Assembly (NCBI GenBank): GCA_012965065.1
Contig: DTSX01000022.1
Span: 1-45,963, forward strand
Length of the DNA stretch: 45,963 bases
Reading direction: 5' to 3'
Origin: Gammaproteobacteria bacterium
GTDB taxonomy: Bacteria > Pseudomonadota > Gammaproteobacteria > Steroidobacterales > UBA11654
Shown here piece after piece: positions 8,407 through 15,747 of this stretch. The notes beneath the pieces are model-generated. The model was not told where the DNA came from. It worked only from the letters and a program-made list of their open reading frames with translations, and searched no databases. The position numbers were made by a program, and so were the translations under genes. Numbering within the stretch: position 1 is the first letter of the stretch; each line of letters starts with the position of its first letter.

Positions 8407-10110
8407 GTGTACCAATCTTTAGAGAATTTATCTATTGAGAGGCGATTTGTAACGCTTACAGATCGTCAGGTTCACTATCGTATATCAGGCGAAGGGCCGC
8501 CTTTGTTATTGCTGCATCAGAGCCCAACATCTTCTGCAGAAATGGCTACCACCATAGAATATTTTGCCGACGAATTCTCCGTCATTGCCCCCGATACTCC
8601 AGGCTTTGGATTGTCTGATTACAGGAAGGGTACTCCATCCGACATCACTATCTATGCCGAGATGGTAAAGGAATTCGTAGACGCTTTGGGCTTGTCAGAA
8701 CTTTGTATTTATGGGTTTCACACCGGAGCCATTATCGGAGCGGAAATGGCAAGACTGTATCCTGATCTTTGCAAGGCGGTGGTGGTTAATGGACTTTGGG
8801 TTGCGGATAAAGATGAGGTGGAGCTTATTTTGCAGCATTACACCGAATGGTTCGAGCCGACTCCGAATGGCAGCCAAATGCCTTGGATCTGGTCTCGACT
8901 GAGAGATCAATTGATTTTTTTCCCTTGGTTCTTGAAAGAAGAAAAGTACAGATTGAGTCACGATCTGCCAAGTCCCGAGCTCAAACAACCCTTTGTTCTG
9001 GATCTTTTGCGAACAACAGAGGAGGCCCAAACCGCTTACAGGGCTGCATTCTTGTATCCATCCAAAGAACGAGTACAGGAAATAAACACACCCACATTTC
9101 TTTTGAATTACCAAGGAGACCCAATTGGCGATCACCCACAGCGATTGGAAATCACACCGGACTGTGTGCAAATAGAACTACTCAGCGATCCTCAAGCAGT
9201 TGAAGCGAGAGCCCGAGAAATCTTTAGGGAATTTTCGCTAGCAAAAATAACTATTCAGCCAGAGGCTGTTGTGATGCCAGAAAAGGCTGTCAGGCTCAAA
9301 GGTTTTGTCCATACTTCCTTTGGCCCACTTTTCTATTGCCAGGAAGCAGATCAATCGGATGTGAGTGAGGAGACTAACCGGTCAGTGGTATTTTTACACG
9401 ATTTTGCGGCTTCTTCTAATGCCACAATCGAGATCGCAAAGTACTGTGAGAGCGTGCATCGGAAAATATTCATTGATCTTCCAGGGCACGGCGAAACAGG
9501 ACCGACCCATCTAGACGATTATCAACCGCAGACCATGGCGAAGATGTTGGCAGAAGGGCTCATGCAATTAAACTTGGGTCCAGTTCACCTTGTTTCCATG
9601 GGTATGTCCAGTTCCATTGCTGTGGCATTGAGCCTAATTGACAGTTTGGAAGTCAAGCAATTGTCTTTAATAGATCCCTGGTGTCCTAATGCATCTGAAA
9701 TGAATGCAATACGTGATCATTATGCTCCCGATTTAACTCCTTCGGAGTATGGCGAGCATTTAATGCGTGGATGGTATTTTGCTCGCGACAGTGAACTTTA
9801 TTTCCCTTGGTACGATACAAAAAATGCCAATGCACTCAAACGAGAACCTGAGATTGAACCCCAAAAAACACACGCTCGAGCAGTTGATGCTCTCAAAGCT
9901 GGAACGGAATTAAAACGAGTTGCCAAGGATTTGATTGGCTACGATGTGGAAGCCAATTTGCGAAACATTAGCGTAAATACAAAGGTATACGCATGGACAG
10001 GGAATGGAAGAGAGAATTATGCTGAACGGATTCATAGAGCTATAAGCGGTTCAAAATTGTATTATTTACCGGAGAATAGATCGCAGTGGTCCATCAATTT
10101 ATCGGAGTAA
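8407..10110 (+). CDS. Tandem alpha/beta-hydrolase protein with atypical nucleophile elbows
   Basis: A 567-residue protein made of two alpha/beta-hydrolase-like domains, about residues 15-275 and 295-567, each roughly the size of a complete single enzyme. Domain 1 shows LLLLHQSPTSS (oxyanion loop, 33-43), DTPGFGLSD (63-71) and the nucleophile elbow GFHTG (103-107), with His105 where Ser, Asp or Cys is expected. Domain 2 shows VVFLHDFAASS, DLPGHGET (357-364) and the elbow region SMGMS (397-401), with Gly399 at the nucleophile position and no obvious catalytic histidine at the C-terminus. The start is GTG at 8407; no better start is seen. It is the first gene of a five-gene operon. It may be a non-classical lyase or dehalogenase-fold enzyme, or a binding protein; the function is unknown. 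Confidence 0.8.
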   Translation: MYQSLENLSIERRFVTLTDRQVHYRISGEGPPLLLLHQSPTSSAEMATTIEYFADEFSVIAPDTPGFGLSDYRKGTPSDITIYAEMVKEFVDALGLSELCIYGFHTGAIIGAEMARLYPDLCKAVVVNGLWVADKDEVELILQHYTEWFEPTPNGSQMPWIWSRLRDQLIFFPWFLKEEKYRLSHDLPSPELKQPFVLDLLRTTEEAQTAYRAAFLYPSKERVQEINTPTFLLNYQGDPIGDHPQRLEITPDCVQIELLSDPQAVEARAREIFREFSLAKITIQPEAVVMPEKAVRLKGFVHTSFGPLFYCQEADQSDVSEETNRSVVFLHDFAASSNATIEIAKYCESVHRKIFIDLPGHGETGPTHLDDYQPQTMAKMLAEGLMQLNLGPVHLVSMGMSSSIAVALSLIDSLEVKQLSLIDPWCPNASEMNAIRDHYAPDLTPSEYGEHLMRGWYFARDSELYFPWYDTKNANALKREPEIEPQKTHARAVDALKAGTELKRVAKDLIGYDVEANLRNISVNTKVYAWTGNGRENYAERIHRAISGSKLYYLPENRSQWSINLSE

Positions 10111-10136
10111 AATTTACATTCTAGGAGATTTTAAAT

Positions 10137-11708
10137 ATGAGTCAGGCTGAAAAAGAAACAGTCTCTGTTCTGCGAGCTGCAATTGGTAAAAAGTATGTTT
10201 TGACCGATCAACAGTCATTGGAATTTTATTCCATGGACGTTTATCGATCTTTTGAAATTCCCATTGCAGTTGTTCAGCCAGGCAGTGTAGAAGAACTACA
10301 AGAAGTTGTTAGAGTTGCCACAGGTTTAGGTATGGCTATTGTGGCCAGAGGAGGAGGTGCTTCTTATACCGATGGGTATTTACCTACCACTCCAAAATCC
10401 ATCACGATTGACACCTCCAGACTTAATAAAATAGTTGAGATTAATGAAGAAGATATGTTTGTGACTGTTGAATCAGGGGTCACATGGGCAGAAATGGCAG
10501 CTGCATTAGCAGAAAAAAATCTTCGTACCCCATTCTGGGGGCCTTTTTCTGGGTTGAAGGCTACGGTTGGAGGTTCTTCTTCTCAGAATAGTCTGAGTAT
10601 GGGAACCAGTGCTTATGGGGGATCTCCAGAGTCAATACTCTGCTACGACATCGTTCTCCCGAGTGGAGAAATTCTTAAAACAGGATCTTCTTCTATGGAA
10701 AATAGTTCTGCTTTTTTTAGGCATTATGGACCTGATTTAACCGGATTATTCTCTGGGGATTCTGGTGCCCTTGGAGTTAAGGCTAGAATTACACTTAGGT
10801 TGATAAAACTACCAACGCATACTTTAACAAGTTCATTTGGATTCAAGGATTATGCATCTATGAGTGAAGGAATGGCAGCTGCTGCTCGAGAACAGTCGGC
10901 ATCAAGTAATTGGGGATTGGATCCAAAATTACAACAAGGCCAGCTTGGTAGGACAACTTTATCCGACGCGATTAAAGCAGCATTTGCTGTTTTAAAAACG
11001 GCCAGAAACCCATTTGAGGCTATCATCCAACTTGGAAAAATGGCTTTAGCTGGCAAACGATTTTTAACAGGGTTTGATTATTCGGCGCATTTTGTAGTTG
11101 AAGGTTATAGCATTGCTGAGGTCAAGAGTAAATTAGCCCAAACCAGAAGGGCAGTAGGTCCCTATGGAACTGAAATAGCCAATACAATACCCACAGTATT
11201 GGGTGCAATGCCTTTTATGCCTTTGTATCCAATATTAGGCCCTCAAGGGGAGAGATGGGTTCCCATGCATGGGTTTTTATCCTTTTCAAAAATGCAAGTT
11301 TTTCATGATCGTCTCATGCAACTCTATGAAGAAAATAAAGAAAAAATGGAAACTCATTCGGTTGAAGCAGGGGCGATGTATATGACCTATTCTACCCACA
11401 GTTTCCTCTATGAAATTGCTTTGTATTGGAAAGATGATCGGTCACTCTATCACACAAACTATTTAGATCAGGATTATCTGGATACGTTACCTGTCTACGA
11501 TGAAAACCAAGAGGGACGTGGACTGGTGGCTGAGATTAGAAGTAAAATTCAGGATATATATTCAGAATTAGGAGCAGTTCATTTTCAAGTAGGTAAGAGT
11601 TATCCTTATCAGCAAGGAAGACAGGAAGAAGCAGCAAAAGCTTTAAAAAACATCAAAAAATCAATCGATCCAGATAATTTGATGAATCCTGGTGCTCTAG
11701 GACTGTAA
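10137..11708 (+). CDS. FAD-binding oxidoreductase (PCMH-type, GlcD/D-lactate dehydrogenase-like)
   Basis: A 523-residue flavoprotein with an N-terminal PCMH-type FAD domain. Visible are the nucleotide loop VARGGGASYTDGYL near residues 69-82, ITIDTSRLNKI, VTVESGVTWAEM, and the second loop ATVGGSSSQNS followed by GLFSGDSGALGVK. The C-terminal substrate/cap domain ends in DPDNLMNPGALGL, as in glycolate oxidase GlcD, D-lactate dehydrogenase and alkyl-DHAP synthase relatives. Such enzymes oxidise 2-hydroxy acids or alcohols and pass electrons to cytochromes or quinones. No signal peptide is seen. It follows the tandem hydrolase by 26 bases with an AGGAGA ribosome site. A cytochrome c encoded at the end of the operon could be linked to its electron flow, although the compartments differ. 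The substrate is unknown. Confidence 0.87.
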   Translation: MSQAEKETVSVLRAAIGKKYVLTDQQSLEFYSMDVYRSFEIPIAVVQPGSVEELQEVVRVATGLGMAIVARGGGASYTDGYLPTTPKSITIDTSRLNKIVEINEEDMFVTVESGVTWAEMAAALAEKNLRTPFWGPFSGLKATVGGSSSQNSLSMGTSAYGGSPESILCYDIVLPSGEILKTGSSSMENSSAFFRHYGPDLTGLFSGDSGALGVKARITLRLIKLPTHTLTSSFGFKDYASMSEGMAAAAREQSASSNWGLDPKLQQGQLGRTTLSDAIKAAFAVLKTARNPFEAIIQLGKMALAGKRFLTGFDYSAHFVVEGYSIAEVKSKLAQTRRAVGPYGTEIANTIPTVLGAMPFMPLYPILGPQGERWVPMHGFLSFSKMQVFHDRLMQLYEENKEKMETHSVEAGAMYMTYSTHSFLYEIALYWKDDRSLYHTNYLDQDYLDTLPVYDENQEGRGLVAEIRSKIQDIYSELGAVHFQVGKSYPYQQGRQEEAAKALKNIKKSIDPDNLMNPGALGL

Positions 11709-11724
11709 GTCTTCATTGAGTGAC

Positions 11725-13533
11725 ATGTTTGAAAAATTGTCACGAATTAGCCTTCTTGCTTTTAGCCTTTTTATTCTTGGTTCCTCTCAGTATCAACAGC
11801 AGATAAGAGGAGCTTCTTTTCAAGGAGAGCGCATAGGCATTTTATATGTTTCTCATGGCGGTAATGAGACTTATGGGGAGAAACAACTCTGGGATGCCAC
11901 CATGCAAATATTCTCCTACGATCAGAACAGTCCTGTTTACCAACAAATCATTTGGAACTCTGATTATTGGCCTCAAATGCTTAAATTTGGCAACGCCTCC
12001 AAAGAACTTGGTAAGTATTCTTTTGAGTATGAACGCATCGGTGGTGTAGATCCCTATCCAGAATCAAAGCGCCAGACCACAGCAGAATTAAGCTCCATTT
12101 TGGATGATTATGAGAATGAATTGGGAGTTGATTTTATTGTCGATAAGATGACGTGGATAAGCCCCGATCCGAGCGAATTGGCAAACCCAAGAATGCTTTT
12201 CAATCCAGGGATTCCCGGCGGTGATCCTTTGCGATATTGTGGCACCATTGATCCGACCTGGCATCTCTGTGATCCCGATCGTTATAACGTCGATGGACCG
12301 GTAGAACGGATGTTAAAAATAGGTGTTGACCGGATCGTAATGATTGATTTAACAACCGCAGGAGCTAGGTTTTCTAAAACTTATGATGTTTATACAACTG
12401 CAAAGAAAGTCATTCATAACTACAATAAAAGTCAGCAAACTGATGTCACCATCGAATGGGTCAATGACCCCAAGGAGTTGATGTTGACATCCTATCCTAC
12501 TGAACCGAAGGGATGGACCCGCTCCAGTGGTAGCCCTAAAGACAACCCTATAATTGATTATAACGAATACCCAAATCCTGTAATCGGTGATCTCAGATTG
12601 GCACAGTTTCAAGTTGATGGCATCGAGGCCGAGTTTGATGCCGAGATTGCTCTAGAGAATACAGGGGTACTGTTGGTCAATCATGGCATTCTCTCAATGA
12701 ACCAGGTCTTTGACCCCAAAATTAATGACACCCTTATCCTGAATCAGAACATCAAGGATTTGTTGTTGGAGAAATTCCCAGAAATGCAATCCAAAAACAT
12801 CCTGGGGGGTTGGTTTGGAGATATGGTAAGAAATGAACTTGTGACACCAGGGCCTCCAGCTTTCACCCAGTTGGAACGCACCAGGGAAATGCGTGGTGAA
12901 AATCTGGGCTATATTCTTCTTCACGATACCCAAAATCAAAGGCCGCAGGGAGATTGGAAGTTCCGCTATTGGCAGGCACTCGAGCAACTTCGCATCAATG
13001 GTGTACAGCATATTGTGGTTGTTTTCCCCCAGATCATGGAAAACTCTGTGCTCAACCTGGTTGAAGTACCTAATCAAATAGCTAAAGAGATCGGTTACAG
13101 AAATTGGTCTAAAATTGATCAACTGGATTTCACAACCTACCCTGAGGTTGGGCATCCTTTTGCCGATTATTGGGGTGTTTGGGTCGAGCAAACATGCAAA
13201 GTTTCGACAGACTCCAAACAGAAAGAACCTTGCTGTTTTAACATGGGTGGGTGTCCCAATGGGCAACCTTACCCTCCACTGCGACAAGCCCCTTTGCATG
13301 TGAGACGAGATGACCTGGATCCATCTCTGGCTTTTGATGTGTCACATTTCGGTCATCTGGGTTATGATTCTGAAGCTGGAATGCCAAGTGAAAAACAGCC
13401 GGTACAAAATCAGTACGCTGGAACATGGTCAATGTGGCAGGTAACAGATGACCACAGGGCAGTGGCAGAGTTTCTCGCAGACAAGATTGTTGAACATTTA
13501 AAGGCACCGACAACACATGCAGGAAGACAATAA
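11725..13533 (+). CDS. Exported protein of unknown function with chelatase-like motifs
   Basis: A 602-residue protein whose N-terminus (residues 5-21) is a signal peptide or membrane anchor. I do not recognise it as a named family. Two segments, GILYVSHGG (His44) and GVLLVNHGI (His320), and a third, GYILLHDT (His400), each put a histidine after a hydrophobic beta-strand, as in CbiX/HemH class II chelatases, hinting at repeated domains of that fold; this is inference. Cysteines at 172, 182, 491, 503, 504 and 510 would suit disulfides or metal binding in the periplasm. The start is ATG at 11725; a TTG lies three codons upstream. Its stop overlaps the next start (TAATG), so the two are translationally coupled. 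Confidence 0.7.
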   Translation: MFEKLSRISLLAFSLFILGSSQYQQQIRGASFQGERIGILYVSHGGNETYGEKQLWDATMQIFSYDQNSPVYQQIIWNSDYWPQMLKFGNASKELGKYSFEYERIGGVDPYPESKRQTTAELSSILDDYENELGVDFIVDKMTWISPDPSELANPRMLFNPGIPGGDPLRYCGTIDPTWHLCDPDRYNVDGPVERMLKIGVDRIVMIDLTTAGARFSKTYDVYTTAKKVIHNYNKSQQTDVTIEWVNDPKELMLTSYPTEPKGWTRSSGSPKDNPIIDYNEYPNPVIGDLRLAQFQVDGIEAEFDAEIALENTGVLLVNHGILSMNQVFDPKINDTLILNQNIKDLLLEKFPEMQSKNILGGWFGDMVRNELVTPGPPAFTQLERTREMRGENLGYILLHDTQNQRPQGDWKFRYWQALEQLRINGVQHIVVVFPQIMENSVLNLVEVPNQIAKEIGYRNWSKIDQLDFTTYPEVGHPFADYWGVWVEQTCKVSTDSKQKEPCCFNMGGCPNGQPYPPLRQAPLHVRRDDLDPSLAFDVSHFGHLGYDSEAGMPSEKQPVQNQYAGTWSMWQVTDDHRAVAEFLADKIVEHLKAPTTHAGRQ

Positions 13534-14396
13534 TGTCAATTGAAATTTTAAGACGGGATTTTTTATTAGGGGTAGGAGCCGTGGCAATGATGGCTGCAGA
13601 AAGATCTTCTGGGTTAATGCACGGTACTGTTCCTGAGGATGCACCCGACATGAGCTTGCCATTAAATAACTTGATTAATTTAATTCGCATGCAAGCCAGT
13701 CTCGACAGCACAAGTCAAATTCCATGGCATTACAATGGTACTTTGTTTGCTCAGATCGCTTCTGAGCAACCGATTCCGATGGTCAACATCGAAGGCATGG
13801 AAAGTTACCGTGTATTTCCACTGCAGGATGGTTCCTATGAAGTTCTTGGTAATATGCTGACTTTTTTCAGAGACATAGATACCGGAAAAATGATCCGGGA
13901 GTACCAAAATCCATTTACCGGAAAAATCAATCAGGTACTGCCTAATATCAGGCAAGCAAGTCTTGGCAGAGGCCTTAACATCTCTACCATGGGCGCAAGA
14001 CCCAAGGCTTTCATTGATCAAATGCCGGATAAACCCTTGCTGTTGGATTGGACGTTTGGTCCGGAAACAGTCTGGCTCCAGAATGACACAGCCTACCCAC
14101 CAGGTCTGTCTGAGCCCAGAATGCAAAGATCTACAATGTTTGCTCCCCTAGACCAGTTTCTTGACCAAAATGTCATCTCACTACCCAGTTTGTTCAGTTC
14201 CACTGTATTGATGCCATGGTTGTCTTGGATGGATATGAATGAAGTTGAAGGGCACACTCTCTGGCATGCATCCGGTGTTAAATTAAAGTCCATCAACCAG
14301 TTGCCAGAAGAATACTTCATTCGAATGATGACTGAACATCCTGAATTATCTTCATTTAATTTAGAAGAAGACAGCGGACCTGTAATTTTTGAATAA
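13533..14396 (+). CDS. DUF1838 family protein with Tat-type signal
   Basis: A 287-residue protein beginning MSIEILRRDFLLGVGAVAMM, a twin-arginine motif followed by a hydrophobic stretch, so export of a folded protein by Tat is likely. The body (YEVLGNMLTFFRDIDTGKM, YQNPFTGKINQV, a tryptophan-rich WLSWMDMNEVEGHTLWHASG) fits the DUF1838 family, which has no established function and often occurs in catabolic clusters of environmental bacteria. It overlaps the upstream gene by one base and is followed by a cytochrome c lipoprotein gene, so it probably works in the periplasm with one or both of them. The family assignment is from memory of its pattern and is moderately certain. Confidence 0.72.
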   Translation: MSIEILRRDFLLGVGAVAMMAAERSSGLMHGTVPEDAPDMSLPLNNLINLIRMQASLDSTSQIPWHYNGTLFAQIASEQPIPMVNIEGMESYRVFPLQDGSYEVLGNMLTFFRDIDTGKMIREYQNPFTGKINQVLPNIRQASLGRGLNISTMGARPKAFIDQMPDKPLLLDWTFGPETVWLQNDTAYPPGLSEPRMQRSTMFAPLDQFLDQNVISLPSLFSSTVLMPWLSWMDMNEVEGHTLWHASGVKLKSINQLPEEYFIRMMTEHPELSSFNLEEDSGPVIFE

Positions 14397-14448
14397 ACTA
14401 TTTTTCATAACAAGCCAAAGGCTCTGTCAATTAGTTAGCATTCTAACA

Positions 14449-14919
14449 GTGAGAAAATCAAACCCATTTTTTTTATTGCTCGTAGTATTGATCCTTGTTG
14501 GCTGTGGAAAATCAAAGCCATCTGCTGATGTCAGCAACAATAACGTTCCCTCTGATCTGAGTTCTCAGGAAATCTTGAATAACAGTTCTGTGCAAGGGGA
14601 TTATGAAAGGGGTAGGCAGCTTTTTCTTCAATGCAGGGCATGCCACTCATTGAAAATAAATGAGTCCCATAAGGTCGGTCCCAATTTGTATGGGATCTTA
14701 GGACAGGAATCAGGTAACCAGGAGGGGTTTGATTATTCAGATGCATTGATGTCTTCAAAAATTCTCTGGAATATTGATACCCTCGACCAATTTCTACAAA
14801 AACCCTATGCGTTTATTCCCGGTAATAGAATGGTTTTTGCCGGTCTTAAAAATGCTTCTGACCGTTTAGATATCATTTCATATTTGGTAGAAGAAACTGC
14901 AGAAAAAGACCAAAAATAA
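14449..14919 (+). CDS. Class I c-type cytochrome lipoprotein
   Basis: A 156-residue protein with a lipoprotein signal peptide: MRKSNP, a hydrophobic core, and the lipobox LVGC with lipidated Cys19. A polar linker leads to a single haem motif, CRACH (Cys62, Cys65, His66). GPNLYGILGQ follows, and the distal haem ligand is probably Met128 in GNRMVFAG, the pattern of small soluble class I cytochromes. The GTG at 14449 is preferred because it gives a clean lipoprotein signal; a TTG at 14389 overlapping the previous gene would add 20 odd residues. It is the last gene of the operon and probably a membrane-tethered electron acceptor or carrier in the periplasm. Confidence 0.88.
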   Translation: MRKSNPFFLLLVVLILVGCGKSKPSADVSNNNVPSDLSSQEILNNSSVQGDYERGRQLFLQCRACHSLKINESHKVGPNLYGILGQESGNQEGFDYSDALMSSKILWNIDTLDQFLQKPYAFIPGNRMVFAGLKNASDRLDIISYLVEETAEKDQK

Positions 14920-14981
14920 CAAGCGTTTTGATGCATTAAGGCGATGCAAAAAAAAATTCTAGTTGAAAACATTTTTAATCA

Positions 14982-14999
14982 TGTTACTTTGCGGTAACA
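14982..14999. promoter_or_regulatory. Perfect inverted repeat upstream of the phosphate transport genes
   Basis: TGTTAC, a six-base spacer TTTGCG, and GTAACA form a perfect 6+6+6 palindrome 55 bases before the DUF47 start. A -10-like TAAAAT follows at 15015-15020, so the palindrome covers the expected -35 area, a position typical of an activator or repressor site. It does not match the Pho box, which is a direct repeat. It is not followed by a T run, so it is unlikely to be a terminator. Confidence 0.4.
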
Positions 15000-15054
15000 A
15001 AATTGCCATCCTGATAAAATAAAATGTCAACAATGAAAAAAAGAGGTAATTTTT

Positions 15055-15732
15055 ATGACTAACGAATCTTTTTTAGGCATGTTTGCCAGGTCCCCTTTTT
15101 CTGCGCTGCAAGAACATATGGATGTAGGAAAAAAGGCAACTGTAGCTCTGAAAAATTTCTTATTTTCTGCGAAAAATTCTGATTGGGATGCTGCTTCTCG
15201 GTATCGCCAAGAAATAATTGACCTTGAGCATGTTGCAGACGGTATTAAGTATAAAATTCGTAGCAACTTGCCAAAGTCCTTATTTATGCCTGTTTCTAGA
15301 GAAGATCTACTTGATCTTGTTTATGCCATGGACGCGATACCAAATACTGCTAAAGACATTTCAGGCATCATGATTGGCAGGCATATGGAAATTCCAGAGC
15401 AAATAAGTGAGCAATTTATTTCTTTTGCTGAGGCTGCCATAAATGCCGCCAAACAAGCTTCTATAGCCATTGAAAAAGTTGATGAAATGCAAAGAAGTGG
15501 GTTTGGTTCAAGCGATGCAAATTTATTGCGAGACCTCGTTGCAGAGTTGGAGCAACTTGAACATGAGGATGATGAGTTAGAAGCGGCTTTGAGAAATGAT
15601 TTTTTCGTAATTGAGAAAGAGTTTTCACCCATTGATGTTATGTTTCTCTATGACGTCATTAACAGAATAGGCTCCCTTGCAGATATAGCACAAACGGTGG
15701 GGCATATTTTAATCCGTTTGGTTTCCAAATAA
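15055..15732 (+). CDS. DUF47 / TIGR00153 family PhoU-like phosphate transport regulator
   Basis: A 225-residue, entirely helical protein of the DUF47 family, related to PhoU and typically encoded directly before Pit phosphate transporters. The N-terminus MFARSPFSALQEHM, the central LPKSLFMPVSREDLLDLVYAMDAIPNTAKDI pattern and acidic helices with repeated Glu/Asp (PhoU-like metal-binding type) are visible. It is thought to modulate Pit transport, perhaps by binding metal-phosphate. The ribosome site is AGAGGT, and the pit gene begins 15 bases after its stop, forming one operon. Confidence 0.9.
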   Translation: MTNESFLGMFARSPFSALQEHMDVGKKATVALKNFLFSAKNSDWDAASRYRQEIIDLEHVADGIKYKIRSNLPKSLFMPVSREDLLDLVYAMDAIPNTAKDISGIMIGRHMEIPEQISEQFISFAEAAINAAKQASIAIEKVDEMQRSGFGSSDANLLRDLVAELEQLEHEDDELEAALRNDFFVIEKEFSPIDVMFLYDVINRIGSLADIAQTVGHILIRLVSK

Positions 15733-15747
15733 TGGTAGAGGATCAGA

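Noticed and set aside
8407..10110. Two alpha/beta-hydrolase genes joined by a sequencing error
   Set aside because: The frame is continuous through a linker at about 275-295 with no internal stop or ribosome site before the second domain, so a true fusion is more likely.
10137..11708. FAD oxidase gene as recently acquired, because parts look AT-rich
   Set aside because: Hand counts of several 60-base lines gave values close to the neighbours, so there is no clear compositional break.
12694..13299. Open frame of 201 codons on the minus strand
   Set aside because: It lies wholly inside the exported 602-residue protein gene, has no recognisable domain or ribosome site, and its composition looks like a reverse-frame shadow.
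14935..14960. TGCAT...ATGCA with a run of nine A after the cytochrome gene as a terminator
   Set aside because: On the plus strand the stem is followed by A, not T, and on the minus strand the T run precedes the stem; the stem is only five bases.
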